Part shown: positions 26,681-35,500 of the stretch, one piece after another
Layout: each line of letters starts with the position of its first letter
Position numbering within the stretch: position 1 is the first letter of the stretch
Assembly (NCBI RefSeq): GCF_014200455.1
Contig: NZ_JACHBW010000006.1
Coordinates: 289,167 to 353,166 of the forward strand
Source of the DNA: Paraburkholderia bannensis
Lineage (GTDB): Bacteria > Pseudomonadota > Gammaproteobacteria > Burkholderiales > Burkholderiaceae
Length of the DNA stretch: 64,000 nt
Direction: 5' to 3'
Position numbers and translations under genes: made by a program
Notes under the pieces: generated by a model
What the model was told of the DNA's origin: nothing
The model's database searches: none
What the model saw: only the letters and a program-made list of their open reading frames with translations

Positions 26681-28108
26681 TCAATTCGACCCCGGCGGTT
26701 CGTCGTCGAGCGTCTTCAGGAACGCCTCGATATCGCGGATATCGTCGGCGGTCATCGCGGGCTTGTCGCCGAACTTGCGATCGAACGGCGCATCGGTCAC
26801 GTCCACGTTCTTCTGAAGGTGCGCCGGAATGTCGTCGTATTTCTCGACCTTGCCGTCCGCGCCGTGCGGATAGAACTTGCCAGGATCGGTATTGCGCTCG
26901 TTGTAGAACGCCATCACCTGATCGAGGTTGTGATAGATGCCGTTGTGGAAGAACACCGTGCGCGTGCTCGTGTTGCGCAGCGTCGGCGTGAGGAACATGC
27001 CGCAATATTGCGTCTGATCCTTGAAGTCCGTACGGAACGGCCCGCACACGCCCAGATCGAAGAACTTCGGGTCCTTGTTCTGCGCGAGCCTGGTGTTGCG
27101 CGGCACACCCAGTGCCTCGTACTGATAATCGGTAAACATCGGCGGCAGACCGTCCTTGCCCGGCTTGGACAAGTGGCAGCCGGCGCAATTGGCTTTGTCA
27201 GGATCGTTGAAGAGGCGCAGCCCGTGAAGTTCGGCCTGACTCAAATGCGCACGGCCTTCGAGCCAGCGATCGTACTTGCTGTTGTACGGATGGAACGACG
27301 GGTCTTCCACCTGATAGCGCGAGATTGCGAACATCGCTTCGGCCACGGTCAGCTTGCGATCGTCAAAGATTCGGGATCCGAACAATTCGTTGAAGCGTTT
27401 TGCGTACGGCGCGTTTTTCAGTTTGTCGGCCACCACATCGACGCTCGTATTCGCCATTTCCACCGGGTTGAGCAGCGGACCGTAGGCCTGTTGCTGCAGC
27501 GTGTCGGCGCGGCCATCCCAGAACAGGCCGCCCTGCGGCACCATTTCCACCGATGTCGAGGGACCGCCGGCGGTCTTCTGCGACTTCACCACATTGGCCG
27601 AGGCGCTCGCCTGCTGGGCGAGCGTGGGCGCATCGTCGTTTTCGCCCGCATCCGGGCCGATGCTGAAATTCGGCTGGCGATACAGATACATCAGCGAAGG
27701 CGGCGGGCGATAACCCTGCTGCGTCATCGCCAGACCGCCATTCTGCACGTCGAGCCCATTGGGCGGCCCGTAAGCGTGGTCGGGGCTATGGCACGAGGCG
27801 CACGACTGCTTGCCCGAGGCCGAAAGCGTCGGGTCGAAAAAGAGTTGTTTGCCGAGTTGCGCCATCGCCGAGAGCGGCGCGACGGCCGGGCGCTGCAGCA
27901 CGACCGGATGCGGATTCGCGCCGGTCAGATTTTCGACGACCTCGCCCACTTTCTCGGGCACATCGGCGGGAAACGCTGCGGCGTAGGCACAGAAGCCCAG
28001 CGCGGCGATCACCACGGCAGCAGCAGCGCGCAGCACGAGGCGCGCGGGCTTCGCGCCCGCGCGCGGCGAGGGAGAAGACGGAGTGGGCGATGCGGAAAGC
28101 TCGGACAT
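26681..28108 (-). CDS. Di-haem cytochrome c peroxidase family (MauG/CcpA-like) protein
   Basis: The 475-residue product has an N-terminal membrane anchor (about residues 27-46, LRAAAAVVIAALGFCAYAAA). Two haem sites follow: CASCH (103-107) preceded by LGKQLFFDPTLSASGKQS, and CAGCH (308-312) in the C-terminal domain. The order is that of bacterial di-haem peroxidases. It is longer than classical CcpA (about 320 residues) and so belongs to the broader MauG-like class, which includes enzymes of unknown substrate. The ATG at 28108 with aggaag upstream was chosen over a TTG at 28132. It lies downstream of the phosphoesterase gene on the same strand. Confidence 0.85.
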   Translation of the reverse strand: MSELSASPTPSSPSPRAGAKPARLVLRAAAAVVIAALGFCAYAAAFPADVPEKVGEVVENLTGANPHPVVLQRPAVAPLSAMAQLGKQLFFDPTLSASGKQSCASCHSPDHAYGPPNGLDVQNGGLAMTQQGYRPPPSLMYLYRQPNFSIGPDAGENDDAPTLAQQASASANVVKSQKTAGGPSTSVEMVPQGGLFWDGRADTLQQQAYGPLLNPVEMANTSVDVVADKLKNAPYAKRFNELFGSRIFDDRKLTVAEAMFAISRYQVEDPSFHPYNSKYDRWLEGRAHLSQAELHGLRLFNDPDKANCAGCHLSKPGKDGLPPMFTDYQYEALGVPRNTRLAQNKDPKFFDLGVCGPFRTDFKDQTQYCGMFLTPTLRNTSTRTVFFHNGIYHNLDQVMAFYNERNTDPGKFYPHGADGKVEKYDDIPAHLQKNVDVTDAPFDRKFGDKPAMTADDIRDIEAFLKTLDDEPPGSN

Positions 28109-28346
28109 GAAGCGTTCTTCCTGGCGGGACAAAAATGCCGAAAGCCGTGGGCGCCCGGCATTGACCGGTGGCGCACGACACGGCGTCGGGCTCTACCTGC
28201 GCCGGTTCGACTTGCCTGAACCGGCCTGAAAAACGGCGAAAATCCGGCGCGGGAACCGGGTTCACACACTCATCGAATCATGCGCGAATCATGCGCGAAC
28301 CATGAAAATTCGATGCGTGCGCAACCAGTCCCGCGCCGGGCAGCAA

Positions 28347-30047
28347 TTAAATCGCCGGTGCGGAGCTCAGTGGCGTGCCGAGCGTTCCGTCGAGGTACAG
28401 CGGCGTCGTGACCGGCGTGCCCGTCAGGTTCAGCATGCCGCGCAGATCGCCCGCCGTGGCGTCGAACGAACCGCCGCCCAGACGTGCGCCGCCGAGCCAG
28501 TTGTCTTCGATGAAGCGAACCACCGAAGCCTGGTCGATGAACGTGTGATCGACATAGTTCGTCTTGGCGTACGGCGAGATCACGACGAACGGGATACGCG
28601 TGCCCGGACCGCAACGGCCGTTGACCGGCGCGCCCGTCACACCCAGCGGCTGCGTACCCGAACCGCACACGCCGTTGCCGCCGAGTTGGTCGGCTGCAGC
28701 CGCCGACGAGTGGACCGGCGCCATGTACTGATGGTCGTACCAGCCGTCCGAATCGTCATAGGTCACGACGACGAGCGTGTTCTTCCAGTCCGGCTGTTGC
28801 ATCAGGAAGTTCACGACCTTCGTGACGAAAGCCTGTTCGTCGAGCGGGTCCGAATAGCCAGCGTGCCCGTCCTGTGCAGCCGGAGCCTTCAGGAAGTTCA
28901 CCGACGGATAGTTGCCGGCCTTCACAGCGGCAAAGAAGTCGTCCGAGTCGTACTGGTGGTTCGCCGGTTCAGCCGTCTTGCCGTCGGTTTCGAAACTTGA
29001 ACCGATGGCAGCCGTCGAGCTCGGACGCGTGTGCTGCGGGTTCGACGTCGACTTGAAGTACTGGAACCAGTTGTGGTGGGGGATGTAGTCGGCCGTTGCA
29101 GCGTTGACTGCGGTTGCCGTCGTGCTGCGCTTGCAGCCCGTCGTGCCGTTGGCGTTCACCGTCTGCAGGTTGAAGCCGCCCATGAAGCCGCCCCAGGTGA
29201 TCTTCTGGGCATTCAGCAGATCGCCGATGTTGGTCGCGTTGATCAAGCCCGAATCCGTCGTGCTGGAGCAGATGTCGTAGCCCGGATCGACGTCGTTGAT
29301 CATCGTGAGGCCGCCCGCGCCGTCCTGGATGTAGTAGGACGAAGTCGTGGCGGTAGCCGGCTGCTTCGACGTGTTGACGATTTCGAAACCGTTGGTCTGG
29401 CCCGCCACCACTTCGAGCGCGCCCGGCGTCGACGGACCATAGGTGGTCGTCCACGCGTTGTCGCTCATGGCGTACTTCTGCGCGTAGTTCCACAGCGCCG
29501 TGACGGTGTTGCCGTCAAAGTAGCCCATCACCTGGCCCTTCGTGCCGAAGGCACCCGCGCCGCCGCTCGTGCCATTACCCGTGTACTTCGGGAACAGGTC
29601 GAGTGCGCCGGCGTCGCCGGCTTCCTGCTCGGCCGTGTAGGCGTGGTTCTGGTCAGCCGTGGCGGCCTGCGAACGGTCCAGACGGAAGGGATTGACTGCG
29701 CCCGTGCCGTTGGCCGTGTTCGTGAAGTTCGGGTTCGACGTCAGCAGCGAACCTGCCAGGCCGTTGATGCTCGGCGTGCCCGAAGCGGCCGTGAAAGACG
29801 GCTCGCCCGACGGGTTCGTCGAGTTCGGGTAGGTGGCGAAGTAGTGGTCGAACGAGACGTTCTCACCGTAGATCACCACGAGATGCTTGATCGGCGTGCT
29901 GGTCGTGAGAGCGTCTTGCGCGGACACTGCCGCGGTAGCCGACGCAGGGTTCGAGTTGTTGCTGCTACCGCACGCGAACAGTGCGGCGGCAAGGCCAGCG
30001 CACGGCACGGCGAGTAATGCTCGGCGATACATGTTGTTGGGCTCCAT
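28347..30047 (-). CDS. Phosphoesterase family lipoprotein (acid phosphatase AcpA / phospholipase C-like)
   Basis: The 566-residue product has a lipobox LFAC (Cys at about residue 26) and a phosphoesterase domain. The metal/nucleophile motif is in HLVVIYGENVSFDHYF, with further motifs VTYDDSDGWYDHQY, GTRIPFVVISPYAK and TFIDQASVVRFIEDNW. These match the AcpA/phospholipase C superfamily, which hydrolyses phosphomonoesters or phosphocholine lipids. The substrate cannot be told from sequence. The low-complexity Asn/Ser linker after the lipobox suggests surface or periplasmic display. The peroxidase-like gene follows 238 bases downstream. Confidence 0.87.
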   Translation of the reverse strand: MEPNNMYRRALLAVPCAGLAAALFACGSSNNSNPASATAAVSAQDALTTSTPIKHLVVIYGENVSFDHYFATYPNSTNPSGEPSFTAASGTPSINGLAGSLLTSNPNFTNTANGTGAVNPFRLDRSQAATADQNHAYTAEQEAGDAGALDLFPKYTGNGTSGGAGAFGTKGQVMGYFDGNTVTALWNYAQKYAMSDNAWTTTYGPSTPGALEVVAGQTNGFEIVNTSKQPATATTSSYYIQDGAGGLTMINDVDPGYDICSSTTDSGLINATNIGDLLNAQKITWGGFMGGFNLQTVNANGTTGCKRSTTATAVNAATADYIPHHNWFQYFKSTSNPQHTRPSSTAAIGSSFETDGKTAEPANHQYDSDDFFAAVKAGNYPSVNFLKAPAAQDGHAGYSDPLDEQAFVTKVVNFLMQQPDWKNTLVVVTYDDSDGWYDHQYMAPVHSSAAAADQLGGNGVCGSGTQPLGVTGAPVNGRCGPGTRIPFVVISPYAKTNYVDHTFIDQASVVRFIEDNWLGGARLGGGSFDATAGDLRGMLNLTGTPVTTPLYLDGTLGTPLSSAPAI

Positions 30048-30543
30048 CGATTCTTCGAGTTGGTTTTAGAGTCCTGGACGCGTCCAAAAGACGTGTGGGC
30101 CTGCCTTTGTAACGAGCGCGTTTCAGGTAATGCGCCAAACATCGGGGCGAGCGAATTACAACATCGCAACATGACTACACGGCGACCATTCCATTTCCTT
30201 AAGCTTTCGCTACATTTCAACCCAGAAAGATTTGGGAGGAAAAAACAACAAGTGGGAAGGCTGCGTTTTGCACTCTCGGGCGCGCGAGCTATAACTGGAA
30301 TTGCAGCGTGGACCTTCTCTGCGCGCCCGCTCCATCCCCTCTTTCTTGCGCCGCGCCTCGCTGCGCCGCCTCCCGATCCGGCGGAGGCGTCCACTGCGTA
30401 AGGCCTTTAGTAAGGCTTTGACTAACACGTTGAGCGCCGGCATTCCGGCCTTCCTCTCGAACTCGCACGGCGCGGCAGTGCGCGTCGTGCGTGCGTCGGG
30501 GCTCGTCGTTCGACCGCTCCGGCGTTCAAGAAGGAGTGTGGAG
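30048..30543. other. Intergenic region between the phosphoesterase and a small secreted-protein gene
   Basis: About 495 bases with no supported gene. It should contain divergent promoters. A purine-rich aaggagtgtggag just before 30544 is the ribosome binding site of the downstream gene. Confidence 0.4.
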
Positions 30544-30801
30544 ATGAAGATCCGATTGGCGTTTATCGCCGCCTTCGTGACGGTGGCGACCGCAACCGCG
30601 CCGGGCACCGCCCAGGCGAAAGACGAGCCCATTTCGCAGGACCGCGCCCATCAGACGATGACAAACGACGCGAACGCGTCCGCCCAGGCGGGCACCGATA
30701 TGTCGTACGGCGGCGTGCCCGATACCGCCAGCGCGTCAGGGCATCGCACCGGCAAATCCTGCTGGCCACGTTCGGACTGCGATATTTATTTCGGGCAGTA
30801 A
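30544..30801 (+). CDS. Small secreted hypothetical protein
   Basis: The 85-residue product has a signal peptide (MKIRLAFIAAFVTVATATAP, cleavage near residue 25). The short mature part has a conserved-looking end RTGKSCWPRSDCDIYFGQ with two Cys that could pair. No family or function recognised. The ATG at 30544 follows an excellent ribosome binding site; the upstream in-frame extension is Arg-rich and not coding-like. Confidence 0.65.
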   Translation: MKIRLAFIAAFVTVATATAPGTAQAKDEPISQDRAHQTMTNDANASAQAGTDMSYGGVPDTASASGHRTGKSCWPRSDCDIYFGQ

Positions 30802-30931
30802 GCGCCGTGCGATGAAGGCGCGCTCGCGAGCCCGCGAAAGGCCTTCAAAAAAGGTGTTTTAGCGCTGCGGATGGCATGCGGCGCCGGGCGGCGCGCCTTG
30901 CTCAAGTCGGGCGCGGGTTGAGTGCGCGTCC

Positions 30932-31233
30932 TCACAACTCAACTTGGGAAAGAGGCTTTGGGTTCGCCTGGAACTGCCCGGCAATCAGGAACCCGGCCGT
31001 CCATCGTGCGGTCGGGAAATGGGTATGTTGGGCCTTCGATATATGGGCCAGGCGTTGCGCCGAAAACCGCCGATGGCCTGATGGTAGGTGAGCGTGCCGT
31101 TGAAGTGCGCCGCGCCGAATTAGTGCCGGTCGGTCGCGCCGAGTTCGAGAAACGCGTTGCGGGCCTAGGTCGGTATTGTCGTGTCGTCGATGAAGCTGTC
31201 GCCGAATCGCTTCGATAGCTGCACATACACCCG
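30932..31233 (-). pseudogene. Remnant of a CdiB/BcpB (TpsB family) outer-membrane transporter
   Basis: Reading the minus strand from 31233 gives RVYVQLSKRFGDSFIDDTTI, a stop, ARNAFLELGATDRH, a second stop, then FGAAHFNGTLTYHQAIGG. After a frame change it gives SAQRLAHIS and AGFLIAGQFQANPKPLSQVE. This succession resembles the barrel part of FhaC/ShlB-type transporters, where a GDSFIDD...NNAFLE...TDRH..FG...F.GTL.Y.QGIGG arrangement is usual. Two stops, a frameshift and missing ends show it is dead. Position after cdiA and cdiI matches the Burkholderia bcpAIOB order. The fragment is short, so the family call is moderately firm. Confidence 0.6.
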
Positions 31234-31290
31234 CGGCAATGTTGGCGGCAAGGCCAGTCGCGTAATCCAGCGCCTCCGGGCTCTATTTGA

Positions 31291-31470
31291 GCATGCGGTG
31301 ATAGGCGTCGGCCACCTCCGGGCGCATCAAAGCGAGAATCCGCACCGAGCCGCCGCTTTATCCGTGGATCAAGCTCTCGGGGCGATGGCTTGAACTCGCA
31401 GGATTCGAGGCGGGGCAGCAGGTGAGGATCGAGGTCCAGCACGGCAGGCTGGTCATCACACACGATTGAA
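31291..31470 (+). pseudogene. SymE-like toxin fragment
   Basis: The last 40 codons read PPLYPWIKLSGRWLELAGFE followed by AGQQVRIEVQHGRLVI and the stop at 31468-31470. This matches the C-terminal AbrB-like domain of SymE-family proteins. Upstream in frame there is a stop at 31288-31290 and no start codon in between, so the N-terminus is lost. SymE-like genes are common beside CDI/Rhs loci in Burkholderia. Evidence is one strongly recognisable motif. Confidence 0.6.
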
Positions 31471-31480
31471 TTGCACTGCA

Positions 31481-31516
31481 AACAATAAACCCGGCCAGCG
31501 CCGGGTTTATTGTTTG
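31481..31516. terminator. Perfect hairpin terminator after the immunity gene
   Basis: A perfect 16-base inverted repeat (AAACAATAAACCCGGC and its complement) around a 4-base loop lies 4 bases beyond the immunity gene stop. T/A-rich ends on both sides make it a bidirectional terminator. Confidence 0.85.
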
Positions 31517-31520
31517 TACA

Positions 31521-31751
31521 TCAACTGTTCATGCCCATCATTTTCCCGGCAGTCTTCAATGATTCCGGGTGAACCCTCTGCTGCTTGTCAAGAACGCAAG
31601 TCAGCAGTTCATAAGCCACTCCATACTCACCGAAGTCAATATATTCAGCAACGTCGTTGCGATCTTCCTCGGAGATTTCTCTCTCAACCTGCGCAAGAGC
31701 TTCACGCATCAATCGCTCAATCTCATCATAAGGGTCTTGTTGCTTCGTCAT
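31521..31751 (-). CDS. MafI/CdiI-like immunity protein
   Basis: The 76-residue acidic product (DPYDEIERLMREALAQVERE, DFGEYGVAYELLTCVLDK) resembles MafI-type immunity proteins, which neutralise MafB/CdiA nuclease tails. Its ATG overlaps the toxin stop by 4 bases (ATGA), the standard arrangement of toxin-immunity pairs, and it contains no frameshift. Expected to bind the EndoU domain encoded immediately upstream. Base composition is lower in GC than most neighbours, as is usual for exchangeable toxin/immunity cassettes. Confidence 0.75.
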   Translation of the reverse strand: MTKQQDPYDEIERLMREALAQVEREISEEDRNDVAEYIDFGEYGVAYELLTCVLDKQQRVHPESLKTAGKMMGMNS

Positions 31752-32539
31752 TTCGGACTTCTGGGAACATTTGTTGGGAACGCCGTAACGATTCCACCGC
31801 CTTTACTAGCTGGTTCGATAACCACACGAATGGCAATGCCATCGACAGAGCCATTTTTAACTATTCTGCCGTTGGCTTGAACCGTTTCAGGAACGGACGG
31901 ATCTGTGGCGATATCTGAGACGGCACTCATGATCTTCGACGATGACCAATCCTGTGGAAACACCGACTTACCAGGACCACCTGGCCATTGATGACCGCCG
32001 CCCGTCGCGTCTCCGGTCAGTATATGGGTTGTTCGATCTGGTGACGCCAAATTAACATCGTTTTGGGGCGCGACCTTTCCAGCAGCAGCCCCCGCAGCCA
32101 GCGCCGTCGATTGCACGGTAGCGGCCTGGGCGCCAGACGGCACCTTCGCAGCACCCTGGCCCAGCGCCGCGCGCTCCTTGTCGAGCGCCTGCTTCAGCTC
32201 CTGCGCCTCCTTCTTCGCTTCGGTGTCGTTCTTGTCGTTCGCTGCGTTGTACAGGTTCACATTGGATGCCGTTGCGGCGCCCGCCGTGCTACCCACCGCC
32301 GCGCCTGCAAGACCCGATGCGATATTCCCGGCGAGGTTGCCGATCAGCGCACCAATGCCGCCTGCGAGGATGTTGGCCGCAACGTTGCCTGCCAACTGCG
32401 CCGCATCACCGCCGCCCAGCGCATCGCGTGTGCCATTCGCAAGACGGTTCAGATCACCGGCAGCCCAGGCAGCAACTCCCGCACCGGCGGCCCCATGCGC
32501 CGCACTGCCGATGCCACCGCCACCCAGACCAGTTACCAT
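31748..32539 (-). CDS. CdiA C-terminal fragment with EndoU nuclease toxin domain
   Basis: The 263-residue frame begins with the Gly/Ala-rich pretoxin region of Burkholderia CdiA proteins (AAWAAGDLNRLANGTRDALG, then hydrophobic GAL/AGN repeats, about 1-95) and a linker. From about residue 161 it has a bacterial EndoU domain: His in TTHILTGD (172), His in GGGHQWPG (183), Lys in PGKSVFP (191) and the C-terminal AFPTNVPR. EndoU tails of CDI toxins are RNases, some specific for tRNA. The frame is offset by one from the preceding cdiA reading frame; its own ATG overlaps that frame's stop. As it stands the toxin is detached from its delivery stick, unless frameshifting or re-initiation occurs. Confidence 0.8.
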   Translation of the reverse strand: MVTGLGGGGIGSAAHGAAGAGVAAWAAGDLNRLANGTRDALGGGDAAQLAGNVAANILAGGIGALIGNLAGNIASGLAGAAVGSTAGAATASNVNLYNAANDKNDTEAKKEAQELKQALDKERAALGQGAAKVPSGAQAATVQSTALAAGAAAGKVAPQNDVNLASPDRTTHILTGDATGGGHQWPGGPGKSVFPQDWSSSKIMSAVSDIATDPSVPETVQANGRIVKNGSVDGIAIRVVIEPASKGGGIVTAFPTNVPRSPK

Positions 32540-35500
32540 GGCTCGCCGCCCGATATTACCGTGACGCTGTTCGCGCCATTCACATGCGACGCATTCTGGA
32601 TCGACGCATCGCTGTTGGCGTCGCCATGCGCGTTCGCCATCGCAGCAGAGACGCCAAAGCCGCCGCCGAGGGTGTACTGCACGCCAATGCTCGCGCTGCT
32701 CGAACTGTTTGAACTACGCGTTGAATCCGTGTTCGTCGTGTTGATGACGTTCACCTGGTTCTTCGCAGCAAGGACGACATCTTTCGCGCTCACGTTCGAC
32801 CCGGCAATAGTCAGGTCTCCGCTCGTCGCCACGAATCCCGCAGTGCCGCCTGCCTGCACGCTGGAGCCGTGCTGCGTCGTCTGGTCTTCGGACGACTGGC
32901 TTTCGCTCTTGCTCGACCCGATGCTGACCTTGACTCCGATATCCGGCTTGCCGCCCGCAGTCACGCCCGCCGATGTCAGGCCGGTCAATGCGACATCGCC
33001 CGCCGCCGCAATGCTGTGCAGGGCGGCGGCGCGGTCGTTGCCCGTGCTGGTCGAATTCTTCGCCGTCTGACTTTCCGAATACGCGTTATTGATCGCATCG
33101 CCGAGCGAACCCGCCAGACCAATCGCCAGGCCGCTGCTGCTGGTCTTCTGCGTCTGCGCCTGGTGCGACGTATCGGTTGCCGAGTCGATGATGACGTTCG
33201 CCGCCGTACCCGCAAGGTTCTTGCCCGCGACAAGATCGCTGCCGGTAACGTGCAGCGTGTTGCCGGCATTGATCGACAGGTCGCCGTTCAGCGAGCCGAC
33301 CGTGCTTGCGTTGTTCGTGACGCTCGACGCTTCATTCGTCGTCGCGAGTTTGTTGGTGCCGACAGTCACGGTCAGGCCGCTCGTCCCCAGGCCCGTGCGC
33401 TTTTCCTGGTAACTGCTGGACGACTGCATGGTGTCCTGCGTCGTCGTGATATTCACGTCATGCGCTGCACTAAGCGCGACATCGTTCGTGCCGACAATCG
33501 TGCTGCCCTTGACGTTGATGTCGTTGCCGCTGCTGATCGCCACGCCGTCAGCCGAAACCATGCTGCCTTGCGCGAGCGTGGCGGTGCTGTTGCTCGAACT
33601 CGCCACTTCCTTGCCGCTCACGACATTGCTGTGCTTGTGCTGTTCCTGCGTGTTGTCGACGTGGGTTTCCGTTGCCGCGCCGATGTTGACGTTGCCCGCT
33701 GCGGCAAGCGTCGCGGTCCCCATGTCGAGACTGATTGCGCTACCCGTGACGTTGATGTCCTTGCCCGGCAGGGTAAAGGACAGGTCGTGACCGGCGTTGA
33801 ACTGCACATCGGGCGTGGGTGCAAAGTTGCCTTGCACGCTGACCGCAACATCATTGGCGGCGCTGTAGCTGCCGCCGCCCGTCAGCGCTGCCGCGTTCAC
33901 GGACAGATTGTGAGTCGAGCCAATCTGGCCGTTGGCGTTAGTGACTGCGCCGGTCGTCGTAACCGACACATCGCCGTTCGATCCAGCAAGACTGCCAATC
34001 TGGCCGCTGGTGTTATCGACCGTATCGCCTTGCACCGTGACGCCCGCGCCGCTAATCTCGCCGTTCTGCGTGTTCGAGAGCGCCGACGTATCGACCTTGA
34101 CCGCGCCGTTGCCCGTGATGACGCCGCCGCTGTTGACCGTCTGGCTGCCGCCTTGCACGGTTGTATCGCCCGTGCCGAGATTGCTGACGAGGCCGCTCGT
34201 GTTGTTGACGGACCCGGCTTGCACCGTGAGCGTGCTCGTATCGCTGGTGTTACCTGTGGCGCCCGTGCCAGCCTGGATTTGCCCGTTGGTGTTCGTGAGC
34301 GTGCCGCCATCCGAGAGCGACAGCGAAGAGAGCGAACGAATCGAGCCCTGTGTGTTGTTCACGTCGCCCGCGAAGTTCGCGTTCATCGCGCCTTTGGCCG
34401 CGAGTACGCCGTTCGCGTTGTTCAGGCTTGCAGCCTGCGCCGCAATCGCGCCTGCGGAAATGATCCTGCCGCCGACATTCGAGAAGCTGCCCGAACCGTT
34501 GCCGGGTTTGATCGTCAACGTGCCGGTTCCGGCGTCAAGAATCGAGCCACCATCGTTGTTCAATGCGCCGGGCGCGAGCGTGAAATCGGTGCTGTTCGTT
34601 TGCAGTGTGCCGCCGTTCGAATTGTCGAACGTGCCACTCACGTTAAAGCCCATCGCCGACGCGCCGTACTGCGTGATGGTGCCGCTGTGATTCGTGAAGT
34701 TTGCGGCTGTGAGCGATAGCTGGTTCGCTTCGATATCGCCGCCGCTGTTATCCAGCGTCGTACCTGTGAGCGTGAGATTCGGCGCGACAATCGAGCCGCC
34801 GTTATTGGTCAGTGAGCCTGTGCTGATGGTCTCGTTCGTGCCTGCACCAATCTGGCCGCCGCTATTGTTCAGCGCGCCGCTGGTGATGCCCGTATCCGCG
34901 TTCGACAGGAGTTTGCCGTTCGTGTTGACCAGCGTGCCGGCGACAGTCGCCGTCAGCCCGTTCTGGCCGGAAACCGAACCCGCCGTGTTATTGAGCGCGC
35001 CGCCCTGGAGCACGACTGTGCCATTACTCACAATCGTGCCGGCTACGTTTGAAATCGAACCCGCGCCGTTGCCTGCGTCGACCGTCAGCGCGCCCGAGCC
35101 AGCGTGCGTAATCGTGCCGCCATCATTGTCGAGCGTGCCGGGTGCAAGCGCCAGGTCCGTGCTGTTGGTCTGGAATGTACCGCCGTTCGAATTGTCGAGC
35201 GTGCCGGTCACGTCGAGCGTCATCGCGCCGGTTCCGGTTTGCGTGATCGTGCCGCCGTGGTTCACGAGACTGGCGGCGTGAAGCGTGAACTGGCCCGCAC
35301 TCGCCGAACCGCCGCTGTTATCGAAGGTGGCAGCAGAAAGCGCAAGCGTGCCGCCCGACTGCGTGCTCGTGTTGGTCAGCGTCGTCCCGGCAGCGAGCGA
35401 AACCGCACCATTGGCAGCGAACGTGCCGCTGTTGAAGAGCGTCTGCGCCGCGCGCGCGATCAGCGTCTGCACTTCTGTAATTGAACCGGCGTTCGCGATC

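Noticed and set aside
26405..28219. Long plus-strand open frame opposite the di-haem peroxidase-like gene
   Set aside because: Antisense shadow; the minus strand has both CxxCH sites and a proper start.
32869..34719. Plus-strand open frames opposite cdiA
   Set aside because: cdiA repeats in the true frame explain the region; the reverse frames are only reflections of its biased codons.
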